Of a DNA stretch of 64,000 nucleotides, positions 48,481 through 61,641 are shown piece after piece. The notes beneath the pieces are model-generated. The model saw nothing but the letters and a program-made list of their open reading frames with translations, was not told the DNA's origin and ran no database searches. Source of the DNA: Lathyrus oleraceus (lineage: Eukaryota > Streptophyta > Magnoliopsida > Fabales > Fabaceae); the NCBI RefSeq assembly GCF_024323335.1, contig NC_066583.1:360660377-360724376 (forward strand). The letters run 5' to 3'. Every line of letters begins with the position of its first letter. The first letter of the stretch is position 1. A program made the translations under genes and the position numbers.

Positions 48481-49880
48481 TGTAAGACCCCAATTTTAAC
48501 CCTAAGATCCCTCATGCAATTTCATCATAAGCATTAGCATTAGGATCACATCTTGGCATCCTCCTTACCCCTCTTTCATTGGGTTTGTTTTGGGAGAGAT
48601 CACCAAGCACTTTGTGATTATATCATACTTGTATGTTATAATTTACTAACCAAAATACCAAAAATATGTCTTTGTATTTGTCTAACTCTTTTGTAGGTAG
48701 GGCATGATCTCATTGATTCATCAAGTCAACATCTAGGGTTTGAGACCCTCGTGAACAAAGAGCACAACCAATAATTGATTCAAGAATGGTTATGAACATC
48801 ATATATGAGTCCCGATGATCTCTACATGTCATATTGATCAAGTTTTCTTCAAGAGTTTGAGGGTGATTTGCCTTGGAAACCTTAGTTTGACTGGGTATCT
48901 TGAGTAACTTCTTCAACAAGCTATATCTCACCAATTGATCAAATTTCTCAAGGGACACTTCAAAATTCATCATCTTATGCATATATGATCTACCGTGAGC
49001 CAAGAAAGACAAGAAAATTGGAAATAAGCAAGTTGGTTAATGGTGGTTGGCCAGATGAATTCATCTGATCAAAACTGGGTCTCCCTAGACCCTATGTTGA
49101 AACATTGTCGGTCATTTTGTCTAAACCCTAATTTGAAAGTCAACTTCTCAAGGCCATAACTTGCTCAATTTTTATGAGATGAAACATTTCCAAGTTTCAC
49201 AATCAAATTCAATGTGTCTACTTCAACTTTAATGTTTGAAGTGGAAGCTAATTCAACTTTTTTGAGCATGTGATATGAGACTACATTATAGGTCACTTTT
49301 GACCTATACCATTGATCAAGTGATTTTTCCAAACTTCAAAAATGCATAACGTTATCATTTCAAATCCAAATGACATGAAATTGGTGACCAATTTTATGGT
49401 CTTTGAGAGAGCTACAACTTTGATGAAGACACTTTTCTCATTTGAAGCTCCTATAAAAAGTTAAGCAAGGTGGAATATTGAGACATATGGCTTGACACTT
49501 AGAAAAAATTTGATATGTCAATTTTTTTCAAACTTCCACCTCAAATTTCTCCAAGTTTCAAACTCCAAATGAAAAAGTGTTCAACATCAAACTTGTTCCT
49601 CTTGATCTCGCCTTTCCAAAGAGCTCAAACTCATTCATTTTGGACTTGAAATGCATAGGCTGCGCATGGATTGAACATGCTGATATCATTTGGCATGGAT
49701 CAATCTTCAAGCATCAATGTACATTTACCTTGAAATCTTAGCTAACTTCAAAGCATCTGATCTTCAAATTTGGACCTTCAGTTATCATTGCATGGGCCTA
49801 TGCGCGCCCATGCACCATTGCATCATCATTTGCCAATTTCAGAAAGTGAAAGTGAGTGTGCAAATATCACATGATTCAGC

Positions 49881-49889
49881 TATGAATAG
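49881..49889 (+). promoter_or_regulatory. Mutated TATA box in the Ogre A 3' LTR
   Basis: TATGAATAG against TATAAATAG in the 5' LTR (20329) and in copy B (4506). Confidence 0.5.
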
Positions 49890-52667
49890 AGCTTCAATTG
49901 CTCAGAATTCACAACACCATTGCACCAGCTTTGGTCCCCCATTGAAAACACTTCACTCTCAAAGGATAAACCTGATAAATTCAATTGAATTTGAGCTTGA
50001 ATCTACACTATTTTGGAATTCAATTCTCCAGGAATCCATTGCTTCTAAACCATTCAATTCTCTTCCTGCAAGCAATTGAAGTGAGTCCAAGCACAAGCCA
50101 GATCAAGATCCATCGTCTTCAGACCTCCATTAAAGGTAATTTGCAGAAAATTTAAAATCTTCGATTCTCTCAAATTCTTGATCAATTCCATTGATCCTTT
50201 GGTTTTCTGAAGTCCTACCAATGTAGGAAAGAAGATTGAGTTGCTTTGAGGCCAAATCGAAGCAACTCAGTTCATGTACCTCAAATTTCAATTCCACATA
50301 TCTCTCAATATATTTGGAATTGGATTGAATGGAGGTCAGATTCGAGCTGAGTGCAATTTTTTCTTCAAGATCATGTCCTTGTTTTCCTTTTTGGTGATGG
50401 TTCATCTTGACCAGTCCGGTGAGGTCCACCAGGGAAGACGACCAGAGCTCTGGCTCCGGCGATGACTTGGAAAGGTTGTGAACCATAAGATCCATGTATC
50501 ACGTTTTAATCTGGAGCGTTTCTTTTAAATACCATGTGTACAACGCAGTTGACTGAGGTACATGTGGAATACGCGCTTTGGATCATCAGATCTGCCACCT
50601 CAATTAATGAGGGAGATCTGATGGTCCACGTAATTTAGAATTTCTGAAATTTTATTTTAATTGCATTTTCTTCAATAATTCATTTTAAATTTAATATGTA
50701 TCCAAAAAATATGGGACTTTCACCAAAAAAATTCAAATATTTTTTTCTTTCATATTCTGAATTAAAATTATTTTTTGGATCATTGTTAATATTTTTCATG
50801 AATTAATTGATTTTGATTTTGTTTTTAATTGTTTAAAAATATTTTTAAATGTCCAAAAATCATGAAATTTTTTCTCCCAAGGTCCTTTGACCTTGTTTGA
50901 CCTATGATAAATCTCATGGGCATTTCTTTGGTGTTTTGATGAGATTTTAGGAATTGGACAAAACATATTTGATTTTAATGCATTATTTTATTATTTTTAA
51001 TTGAATAAATGTCAATTAAATTTTATTGACCATTTGTATTGACTTGTATGAGTTTGCTTATTGTTGTTGGGCCTTGGTCAAGGTTGATTTGACTTTGTCA
51101 AGTTAATATCATTGGATTTAGGGGATTGATGGAATGTACATTCCATCTCCCAAAATGAATGAATGATATTAATCTGGTAAAAGTGCTCCTTTGACTAATT
51201 TGTGATCTCATTCATCCCCTTCCCACTTCATCTCATTCCTCTTCTTCATTCATTTCCATTTGGCCTATGACATCTCAAACTCCTAATGCTAGTTGATTGA
51301 AAAATTGACATGAATATGGATGAGATTAGGCCATACCTTTTGCATATTCTTTTTGTGTATGGTATGTTTCATTAGCATAGTTCATTATACTATGTCTCTA
51401 ACATGCATTAACACCAAAATTCTATTACCTGACCCCAAATAGTTGTGACTTCTACATAAGTCCAATTACGATTGCTTAACATAGCGCTAAATTTGTGATA
51501 CAAAAGGCATAAGCATTCTAGTTAGTGAGATTGCAAGTCTCCCCTCTTTCATGGTATTTTGTGGAAACTTGGCCTTCTTTCCTTCATTTGGAAGATGTTT
51601 TGGTTCAAGGATCCATGCTTGTGATAAGTGAGTTGAGTGTTCTCCAAATAATGTCTTGAAATGAAAAGAAAAAGCAAAACAAAACTAACTTCTAACTTAC
51701 TAACTATTAACTTTTAATTCCAAGCCTTTACTTTAATGCAATTTACTTTTTGCACTTTATATCATTTGCCATTATACATATCATTCTAATTGCTTATAAT
51801 AATGTAATTTTCCCTTTGTCCATTTGGACCATAATTGTGTGATATATTTTGTTTGTTTGTGTGGTCTTTGACCATTAATGTACATAATAAAAAACAAAAA
51901 CCCTAAAAAACTTTTGAGTGGACTGTTGGTTTGGTCTTGAGCAAAAGGACTTAGAATCTAGAAAACCTTCCTAAGCTAAAGGACTTGGCGAACACCAACT
52001 TGTTGAAGAACCAAGTGCTTACAATTTGAATTTCATCTGATACATGTTTGAAGATCTCTCTAAGACTCATTTGCAACATGATCGTTGTGAAGTTGTTATT
52101 TTGAACCTGTGACTTGTGGAATTCATCTGTTGCATGGGCTATTTTGAAGAAGATCATGGAATGGATAAGCTTGGATGAGGCCATCTTTATTTGATGCCTT
52201 GCTCCTCAAGATAATATGATTGTGCATTTGTGTGTTGCTTGATTCTAAAAGTCCAAGGGAATTCTGGGTTTCTATTGACATACTTGTCTATTAGATTGCT
52301 ACCCATTTGGTCAATTCTTTTCAACTCTAAACTTTTAATTTTTGTGCATAGGATAATCTCTTCATCTTCTTCCCATTTATTTAATTTCAAAATATCTCCC
52401 TCCATTTTCAAAAATCTTCTTTGTATGAACTATTTTTTTTGTTCTAAACTTCGACCACTTTTGCAAAAAAGATAGAAACTTTGGCCTTATGCCATTGCAT
52501 TTTCAAAATTCTTTTCTTAAACCAAACTTGTAAATAAATTTAACTATATTTGACTTAAACTTTCAAAAATCCAAAAAGAACTAACTCATTCAAATCATTT
52601 TAGGCCTTTGTGCATTTCAAACTTAAATTTCGTTAAAATCAACACACTCATTTTGAAATTTATAGCA

Positions 52668-52732
52668 CGAACTACGAGGTTTTGAACCCTCATTTTTATG
52701 TTGGTACGTAGGCACAAGACCAAAGGTCTTGT
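52668..52732 (+). promoter_or_regulatory. LTR stem-loop region, A 3' LTR copy
   Basis: CTACG (52672-52676) and CGTAG (52707-52711) enclose 30 nt; then a hairpin with an 8-bp stem ACAAGACC/GGTCTTGT and loop AAA (52714-52732). Confidence 0.55.
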
Positions 52733-53063
52733 CAAACACAAAAATATAATCAATGAATTCTTTTCTCATCCCCCCATTCTATTTGTTTGTAAATATCATT
52801 TTGTACAAAATACATATGCACACAAAAAGGGCTCCCTAGGAGTACCTAGAACACTTTTGGTGCTAACACCTTCCCTCTGTGTAACCAACCCCCTTACCTG
52901 TGATCTCTGACTTTTACTAGTTTTTAATTGAAAACTTCTTACTTATTGGGTTTTGTTATTACTTTTTCCCTTTTCCCTTGGAAACAATAAAAGCGCGGTG
53001 GCAACTCTTGTTAACTGATCTCTAGCTTGTCAATAGCTTGATGATCATGAATTTCCCGCTACA

Positions 53064-53608
53064 ATCACCTATGATCATTTTTGGACCTTTTAACATCATC
53101 TCATGGGCCTATCACAAGCACACGCAAGCATGCATCTCACCTTTCCAATTTTGGCCAATTTTTGAGATGTGCAAGAAGCAATGAGCATGGCTATAAATAT
53201 ATGACCCTGGTGATCAGAAATGGGACCCCTCTTGCCCAAGCTTCGACCCCCGACTTCGCCAAACACCATTGAAAGGATAATCTTGAAGATTTCTTGAGAA
53301 GTCGAGTTTCAATTCTCATTTTGTTTTGGAATTGAAACTCCAAGAGTCCAAGCTTTATAACCATCCAAATCCTCTCCTGCAAGCTTCTAGAGTCAAGCCA
53401 AGCCAAATTGGAAGCAAGATCAAGCTAATTTGAATCTCCTCGAAGGTGAGATTTTAGAAACTTTTCCTCTTCGATTCTCCCTCATATCTCATCCATTTTG
53501 ATTGATTGTCGGTTTTCTTAAGTCCTACCAATATAGGAAACAAGATTGAGTTACTTTGAGGTCAAATCGAAGCAACTCAATTCATGATCCTCAAAATTCA
53601 AATCCATA
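53064..53608 (+). repeat. Old Ogre-type LTR H, right half
   Basis: Continues 18353-19111 after the Ogre A insertion: ATCATTTTTGGACC and CATGGGCCTATC, a TATA box TATAAATA (53192-53199), a leader donor-like AAG/GTGAG (53446) and the CCTACCAATATAGG block, all collinear with the A LTR. Breaks off at about 53608, where Athila pol starts. Confidence 0.7.
53192..53199 (+). promoter_or_regulatory. TATA box of LTR H
   Basis: TATAAATA in GGCTATAAATATATGACC, same position as in sister LTRs. Confidence 0.55.
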
Positions 53609-56600
53609 GGGTGCAGAGTGGCAATGCTCAATTATACTTTTTACTTACTCTTCTGGAATGCAACGACGAAAAATGCCATCTTTACCCCTTTTGAAAAGGA
53701 GCGGTTCATCCCAATAAAAGTTTCTTACATCGTTGAAGAACTTCTTCTTCCGGTGGTAGTCAAGACCAGGGGGTATGATATCAGCAGCTAGGTAATTAAC
53801 AAAGTCTGCATACCATGGCACGTTACTTACAACTAAGTATTTTTGGAAGTGCTCATGAGGGCCTAGGCTATCGTCTTCAATGGCCTCTAGTTTAGCTATC
53901 AGTCTATAATAGGCAAAATCATCATTTATGGGTACGAAGTCTGGTTTTAGGTGTTCTAGCCTAGAAAGGTGATCAACTACTATATTTTCAGTGCCTTTTT
54001 TTTATCTCAGATATCTAAATCAAACTCTTGTAGTAATAGAATCGGAGTAACCTGGGTTTGGCATCTATTTTACTTAATAGGTAACGAATGGCAACATGAT
54101 CAGTGTAAACTATAATTTTGGCTCCTACTAGATAAGATCTGAAGTTGTCTATAGAAAAAACTACAACTAGTAGTTCCTTTTCAGTTGTTGCGTAGTTAAC
54201 TTTTTATCTTTCCTTTGTCCTAGAGCGGCTCCAACGGCATAATCACTAGTGTCACACATTATCTCAAAAGGTTCTGACCAATCAGGGGGTTGCATGATGG
54301 GTGCTGAAATCAATGCTTGTTTTAAAATATTAAATGCTTCATTACATTTTTCATCGAAAATGAGTTCAGCAGCTTTCATTAAAAGGCCAGTTAAAGGTTT
54401 AGTTATTTTCGAGAAGTCCTTGATAAAACGCCGGTAGAATCCAGCATGTCCAAGGAAACTTCGGACTTATCTGACAGTTTTGGGTGGTTTTAGATTCTCT
54501 ATGACTTCTATCTTAGCTCTATCTACCTCAATACCTTTTTCGGAAATTATATGTCCTAAAACAATCCCTTCGGTGACCATGAAATGACACTTTTCCCAGT
54601 TTAGCACGAGGTTCACCTCCACGCATCTTTCCAGGATTTTCTCAAGGTTAGCAAGACAATTTTTGAAATCAAATCCGTAAACCGAGAAATCATCCATAAA
54701 TACTTCCATGATACCATCTAGGTAATCTGCAAAGATTGACATCATGCAGCGTTGGAAAGCAGCTGGGGCATTATAGAGACTGAATGGCATTCATCTGTAG
54801 GCAAAAGTTCCAAAAGGGCATGTAAAGGTAGTTTTCTTTTGATCTTCGGGGTGGATAGGTATTTGGAAGATTCCAGAGTATCCATCTAGATAGTAAAAGT
54901 AAGAGTGTCTGGCTAGACGCTCAAACATCTGGTCTATAAATGGTAAAGGGAAATGATCCTTCCTGGTTGCTTTATTTAACTTTCTGTAGTCTATGCACAT
55001 CTGTCATCCCCCTTCTATCCGTTTTGCTACATGTTCGCCTTTATCGTTTTGCACTACAGTGATGTCTCCCTTTTTAGGTACTACATGCATAGGGATCACC
55101 CACTTACTATCCGAGATCTGATAGATTATACCTACCTCAAGTAGCATAAGAACTTCTCTTTTAACAACATCACTCATTATAGGGTTTATTCTTCTCTAAT
55201 GTTCTATGGAGGGCTTTGAATCTTCTTCGAGCAAAATCCGATGCATGCATACGGGTGGGTTTATACCTTTCAGATCAGAGATATTATATCATAAGGCTGA
55301 GGCATATCTTCGTAAAACATCTAAGAGTTGGTTTGTTTCCTCTTGGCTCAAGGTAGCACTGACTATAACTGGACGATTCATCTATTCATCGAGTAACTCA
55401 TATCTCAGGTTCTTAGACAATTCCTTAAGTTCTAAGGTTAGTTTCTTAGGGCATGGCATAGGATCAGGGGTAAGGGATAAACATTCGTAAAGGTTATCAT
55501 CGATGTAGGGCTTCTTAAAGTTATCATCTTCCAGTATGAGAGTTGATGGCAACTTAATCTTTTTTATGATTTCTTCTTGTTCTAATTCCCTAACGCATTC
55601 ATCAATGATATTTGTGGCATAACATGCGTCTCCCATCACAGATGCCATAAGAATTTTCGAAAGTATAAATTCTATCTTCTCGTCGCCTACCTCAAAGGTC
55701 AACTTTCCTTTCTTGACATCTATTATGGCTCCTGCAGTTGATAAGAATGGTCTACCTAGAAGGATTGGTATATCATTATCCTCTTTGATGTCCATGACAA
55801 TAAAATCAATAGGGATAAATAACTGACCTATCCTAACAGGGACATCTTCTAATATTCCTATCGGATACTTAACAGATCTATTGACTAATTGAAGTGACAT
55901 CTTAGTAGGTTGTGATTCTCATAAGTTTAACCTCTCACAAACTGCTAAAGGCATTAAGCTCACACTAGCTCCTAAGCCTAGAAAAGATTTTTCGATGACA
56001 TGACTTCCCAAAACACAAGGAATGGAGAAATTTCTAGGATCTTTATCTTTTTGGGCTAACTTATTCTCCGAAATAGAATTGCATTCCAAGGGCTTCGGAT
56101 CGTCGAGTCTACGTTTGTTGGTAAGGATGTCTTTGAGAAACTTTGCATAAGAAGGTATTTGGGTGATGTCTTTTGTGAAAGGAATTTCTAAGTGAAGTTT
56201 TTCTATAACCTTAATGAATTTCTGATACTGGTTATTGATTTGGGTCTGTTTGAGTCTTTGCGGATATGGTATCGGTGGTTTGTATGGCGGGGGTGGTACA
56301 TAAGTTTTGTCTTTAAGTTCTTCTCCTTTTTCTTGACCTTCCTATTTTTCAGATTCCTCTGGTTCCTTCACTTCGTTTGTGGGTTCGGTGTATTCCTTAG
56401 AAGTTTCGGGTTCACTCAATCTTGGGTTAAATGGCTCATCATAAGAGGTCCCACTTTGTAGGGTAATGGAATTGGCTTGTCCTCTCGGATTCTGTTGAGG
56501 TTGTCCAGGGAACTGTCCTCCAGGTGTAGTCTGGGGGGCTTGGTTTAAAGCTACCTGAGAGATCTGGGTTTCAAGCATCTTATTGTTAGTAACTATTTGG

Positions 56601-57344
56601 TCAACCTTGGTTCCTAACTGGGTAATCAGTTCGTTAATGTGAATTTTCTAGTTCATGAACTCTTTGTTTTGTTGGGTTTGAGCAGTGATAAAATTTTCCA
56701 TAATTTTCTCAAGGCTCGGCTTTGGTGGCACAGGTTACATAGGTTGATTTGGTCTTGGGGCTTGGTAACCTGGTTGTCTCGGAGGTGCATTATTTTGGAT
56801 AGGGTTATTATTCTTATAGGAGAAGTTTGGGTGATTCCTCCATCCAGGGTTGTAAGTATTCGAATATGGGTTCCCTTGGGCATAGTTCACTTTCTCATAG
56901 TTGGTTTTGTTTAAGAGACTGCATTCTGCAGATTGGTGTCCTTTGGTTTCACATATCTCACAATCCGACGAAATTGCGGCTGCAGTATTCGGGTTTATAC
57001 ACATATGCTCAACCTTAAGGGCTAACGCGTCCATTTTAGCTTGCATCATGTCTATAGAGCTTAACTCGTGTACTCCTCCTTGGGCTTCCTTCTTCTCAAC
57101 TATCGCTCGTTCGGCTCCCCATGAATGATGGTTTTGAGCCATATCTTCGATGAGGGCACTAGCTTCAGGATAAGGTTTGTTCATCAAGGCACCGCCTGCG
57201 GCAGCATCGATGGTCATCTTAGTGTTATAGTGAAGTCCATTATAGAAGGTCTGAATGATTAACGAATTTTCTAATCCATGACGTGGGCATGCTCTTAACA
57301 ACTCTTTATATCTCTCCCAAGCTTCGAACAATGATTCTCCTTGG
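53609..57344 (-). pseudogene. gag-pol: Athila/Cyclops-type gag-pol fragment
   Basis: Minus-strand Ty3/gypsy polyprotein, all in one frame but with many stops. From 57344: middle of Gag (GESLFEAWERYKELL, typical of Athila), a CCHC knuckle CEICETKGHQSAEC (56921-56962) and a Pro/Gln-rich linker. The protease core reads GLGASVSLMPL (55964-55978 for GLGAS), where Athila proteases usually have DLGAS. RT has DYRKLNKATRKDHFPLPF, YLDGYSG, FTCPFGTFAYR and FMDD (54689-54700). RNase H has CDTSDYAVGAALGQR (54250-54300), and the start of integrase is IIEHCHSAPYG. The N-terminal Gag is cut by element D; the integrase core and 3' LTR are missing at the H junction. Stops include those near 56733, 56649, 56343, 55901 and 54791-55001. 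Cyclops is the pea member of this clade. Confidence 0.87.
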
Positions 57345-58600
57345 TGTAACACCTCAAAATTTGCCCTCCTATTCTTGGGACTAGCTTAGCATATTGCATT
57401 TCATATTTAAGGCATTAGGCATTGCATCTTTGCATATCATGTGAAAATAAACAAGTCATCCTCCTAAGTATTTCTCAGAAGATAGAGAGGTTAAGAGATT
57501 CAAGCCTGAGGGTCTTATGGAATTGATCACTAGCCATCTGAGGGTTTGTGCTTCAATTAGGGTTTTCTTGATTCTTCAACAGGTTGAGCATTATCTTGGT
57601 TGCAAGGATACATTATCATCATCATGGTTATGTCATCCTCCATGGATTCATTATTCATGCTCAGATTCCTTGGGATTAGGGTTTTGACCTCTAGTCAACC
57701 CTAATCATTGCTATTCTACCAGTCAGGGTTTCTCAAGGAGATGGGATTTATTTCTTGGATGGAGATCATATGATTATTATGGGAAGCTTACAAGAGCTAG
57801 GGTTTCATTTTGGAGTCATTTCCTCAAGTGGTGGAGGCTCAAGCTGATCAGAGCATGGTTAGGTCATCTGGGGACCTAGAAAGTCAATAGAAAGTCAACT
57901 GAGGACTAGGAGGGGGAGAAATGAGTTTCAACATCTCATTCATATTTAAAAGAGGTTAATTTGTCATTACAAACATATATCTTGAAGAATTTGAGGTCAG
58001 ATCAAAAGTTTCCAAAAATGGAAAGTGACATGTAATTGAAAGTTTCCAAAAATGGAAAGTTTTTGGTACAAATTCAACTTGATCTTACATCATCAAAGAA
58101 GCTTCAAATGAATTTTTGTCCAACATGAAAGTTGAATATCTTCCTCTCCCATTTACAAAAAGTCCAAGATCATGAGTTTATGATGAATGGTTGAGGAGAT
58201 ATGCTCAAATCATTGCCAAGTGTGCTTGAAACTTCAAAAGGGCATAACTTTTGACTCATAACTCCAAATTGAGTGCCTCTTTTTGCATTTTTCTTATCAT
58301 GACATGTATTTTCCAAATCATTCATTACATTGCTTGAAATTGCATCATATGATCATTTTTTCTTTCATGCTTATTTTGGAGGGAAAATGCTAAATTCAAA
58401 ATTGGTGCATTACATGAATTAATTTACATTGCCATTGTGTTGATAAAATGATTTTGAGTGAATTTAACCATGCACATGGTACTGTTCACGTTTGGATTTG
58501 CCATGCACCACACAAATTGTCATTTTGATCATGCACCTTATTTTTGCTAATTTCAAATTAACCAAGCTTAATTAACATTTTCAGTAGGATTAACATGTCA

Positions 58601-58608
58601 TATAAATA
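58601..58608 (+). promoter_or_regulatory. TATA box of LTR D
   Basis: TATAAATA in TCATATAAATACATAATCC; spacing to the donor-like site at 58964 is about 360 bp. Confidence 0.5.
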
Positions 58609-61360
58609 CATAATCCTAACAGAATTTGTGAGGTTTTCACCATTTCTAGATCTAAAATCCTCTTCCCTCCAAAATTTTCTCCCAATCCAAATTCAAATTT
58701 CTTCTACATAAGCCTTTGATTTTCTTCCATATTCTTGTTCTGTGATATTGATTTGGTGTAGATCAAGCCTTGGATCAGTGAATTCGAGCAGAAATTAAGC
58801 ATAGCAAGCTCAAGAACAATGAACATGGAAGCTGTTATTTGAGCAAGATCTAAGTCACTACAAGCTCCAATTTCTTCATAAAGCTTCATAACAGTGATAG
58901 AGGAGTGGATTTGAAGCTTGCCAGGCCATGAAATTGCTGATTCCAGAAGTTGATCTTCAAGAGGTAGGTTTTTCGAAGCTCCTAATTCTCAAAACTTTTG
59001 CCATGATAATGTAGATCCTTGCTTGCTGATTATGCTGATGGAAATTTCGTCTGAAATGGTGGCTTATTGGCTGAGATATGCTTGATTGAAGTTTTGTACA
59101 TCAAAATGTTTTGTTTCGATTTGCAATGTATGTGATGAATTAACATGAATTGATGATGGATTCTTGTTGTACATGTCACGAGCTTTTGATTGATATAAGT
59201 TTTGGCCAAATCTGGAAAAAAATTGTGGATTGTTACTGTTCATCCACCGTCTTCATGAAGAAGACGGTGGTTTCCACCGTGCGCCGCCCTGCCTGTACAG
59301 GCCTAGGGTTTACTGGTTCGTCCATGAAAATATTACTGTAGAAGCGCCATTCAAGTTGCAAGCGCGCGTTCGATTCCCTTTGTTTTCATGTTATTTTGTT
59401 TAATTCATGCTGACCTAGCGCTTGCGTGTGCATCCAGTGGCCAATTCATTGTTCCATATCCATTTGACCGCTTCCACGCCAGCCTTGACTGTTGATGTGG
59501 CTTGCCACATCAATAATTGAAACGGCGCGTTTCAGTGAGACGCCTGGAACCATTATGTTGTGTGTTCGATTCCAGCCTCCAACATTGCCATTTTCTCCAA
59601 TTCTTTTCGTTAGTTTTTCATGTTTTGCATCTTTATTTCATTTTCTTTCATGAATTTTAAAAAATCACTAAAAATTGAATAATGATCCAATTAATTCCAG
59701 GTTTTTTGCTACATGATCCTTGAAATGTCTAGAATTTTATGGTTTTGATTTTACGATTTTACCATTTATGGATTTTGAATTATGGTTGATTATGTGAACA
59801 TGGATGCCTTTGTGACATTGCCTCATTCTTTCTATCATGAAATGCTCAATAATGACCCAATTGCCCTGAAATTTTGCATGATGATTCTTAACATGTTGAT
59901 GGATTTGTGTGATTTTATTTGGCATTTTTTGCTATTGTCTTCACTGTTTGGGACACATGTACTTTAGGTGTGACAATTTGTTTCACACAATTGGATGTCT
60001 AGCTTGTGCATTTTTGTATCCATGTCAATTGAACTCTGATGATTTTGAATTTTGGTATGATGATTGTGTTTGATATGTTGTGTGCACATAAAAATTTCCA
60101 GAATTGTTTGACTCATTTCTGTTTTAATTTGGAATTTTGATTCTTCATGTCCAATTGTGATCACCTTGTGTACCTTTTGCCTTATCTTGTGCAATTAATG
60201 ACTTTGCCATTTGATTTTGATTTGGTCCTTTTTAGGACATGTTCTTGATTGAATGTAGTTCCTAGTGTTGAATATTAAGTTCTGTTTTGACTTTTTGATT
60301 CACTTTTGACCCTAGGCTTTGTCCTAGGGGTTTGTACTCACATTTGAACTTTGAATTTCAGGTTCAAGCATTCATCTCCATGATCGATGTTGCCTCATCA
60401 TTTGAGCTTGGCTATTTGCTATGTTTTCTAACCTTTGGTTCTTTTGTAGGTCCTTTGGTGAATCACTTGAGTGTTTGCCTTATGGCTTACATGTTGTACA
60501 TATTGGGATTGTCTGTCTGTTGTTATCTGTTAACTGTTGGTTGTTTGTCTGAGTATCCTACTGATGTTTTAGCTTTTCATACAGGTGCTTTAGCCGCTTT
60601 AACTCATTATTTAAGTTGCTTTGCTTTGCCTGTGGTTGGCATACCACTTAGGTAACTTTCTTAACTCCATGTAGTCTGGAAGACCTGTCATGTTATTTTG
60701 GCAGGCACCTGTCTAAAGCCCTCCTTAAGAGGCAATGCTTGTGTTTGTTTATCTTTGTGCCTTGTACATGTAAAGACCTCCTAAGTGAAGAGGCATTGGC
60801 AAATAGAAGGGATGTGCAATCCATCCCCTGCTATTCAGTTGAGTCTTTCATCTTGCTCGCACTACGTGCTGATGCATTTTGAATAAACACCCAAGATCAT
60901 TGTATATAGAGTCGGTCATGTGGAGTAGAGTCCCACATTCTGGACTCCCATGTTTTCATTGATTGAAGCTCACCCAGGCCCGGGTTAAGAGCTATGAGGT
61001 CTTACCCTCATTACCTTTTCATCTGTTTCACCCTAACTCTCAATGTTAGGGTTAAGAGCTCAAAACACCCATGACAGAACCGGCTTGTTTGTCGAGGTTG
61101 ATTTGACCCCTTGACTAAAGCCCAGCCTTGTATGAGCCACTTGTTTTGCATATAGTGTGTGTGCTTGCTCTCTTGTGATTGCTTATTTGCTGTTTATTTG
61201 CTGTTTCAACTTGCTTCCTGTGCGAGTTAGGTTATGTTCAGATACCTCAACATAGGACCATTGTGGATTGCATGACAACTTTTAGGCTCGAGTCAGTCTC
61301 CCTTTTAGTTGTTATTTCCCGGTCTCTGGTTTAGGAGAAAGTTTCTCCCCTGCTAAGGGG

Positions 61361-61423
61361 AACTACGTTTCCCTGATCCTCATACCAGATGAGGTACGTA
61401 GGCAGGAGATCGTGCGAGATCTC
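61361..61423 (+). promoter_or_regulatory. Conserved LTR stem-loop motif, D copy 1
   Basis: CTACG (61363-61367) pairs with CGTAG (61397-61401); inner stem CCTCAT (61378-61383) with ATGAGG (61389-61394), loop ACCAG. A further hairpin GAGATC, loop of six, GATCTC (61406-61423) follows. Confidence 0.6.
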
Positions 61424-61641
61424 TCCGGGCACCCTTTTCCTTTTGTGTGTCTTTTGCTTGACAGCTTTCAGGTCCGAGTTCCCGACTCCCTTTTAGCTTG
61501 TTTCTTTTCAACTTTCTTCTCTTTTTGGTGTGTGTTTGCTTGACAGCTAGCAGGCTCGAGTTCCAGACTCCCTGTTAGTTTGTTTGTCCAACTTTTGTGT
61601 TTCTTTTGACGATTTAGCGTCCGGTTAGCGTTTATTTGCTT

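Larger units (their letters stand above)
19112..53063 (+). mobile_element. Ogre copy A (Ty3/gypsy, Tat lineage), full-length but disrupted
   Basis: Both LTRs, PBS, leader, ORF1, gag-pro, intron, pol, repeat-bearing 3' UTR and PPT are present in the order described for Ogre. Flanks are CTCAC before and ATCAC after, matching at 4 of 5 bases, which fits a decayed 5-bp target duplication inside LTR H. Without the copia element and solo LTR nested in it the element is about 21.6 kb, within the range known for Ogre. Stops, frameshifts and two insertions make it defective. Confidence 0.9.
48481..53063 (+). repeat. 3' LTR of Ogre A
   Basis: 4583 bp, TGTAAGACCC ... CCCGCTACA. It keeps the segment lost from the 5' LTR (about 48748-48985) and lacks 118 bp present there. 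Carries a mutated TATA box (TATGAATAG, 49881), leader donor-like site (50136), stem-loop region (52668-52732), AATAAA (52986-52991) and TGGCAACTCT (52999-53008). By eye about 22 differences in a 245-base sample against the 5' LTR. Confidence 0.9.

Noticed and set aside
60332..60655. Hydrophobic 107-codon ORF in LTR D as a membrane-protein gene
   Set aside because: No family resemblance, no promoter of its own, T-rich LTR composition explains the hydrophobicity.
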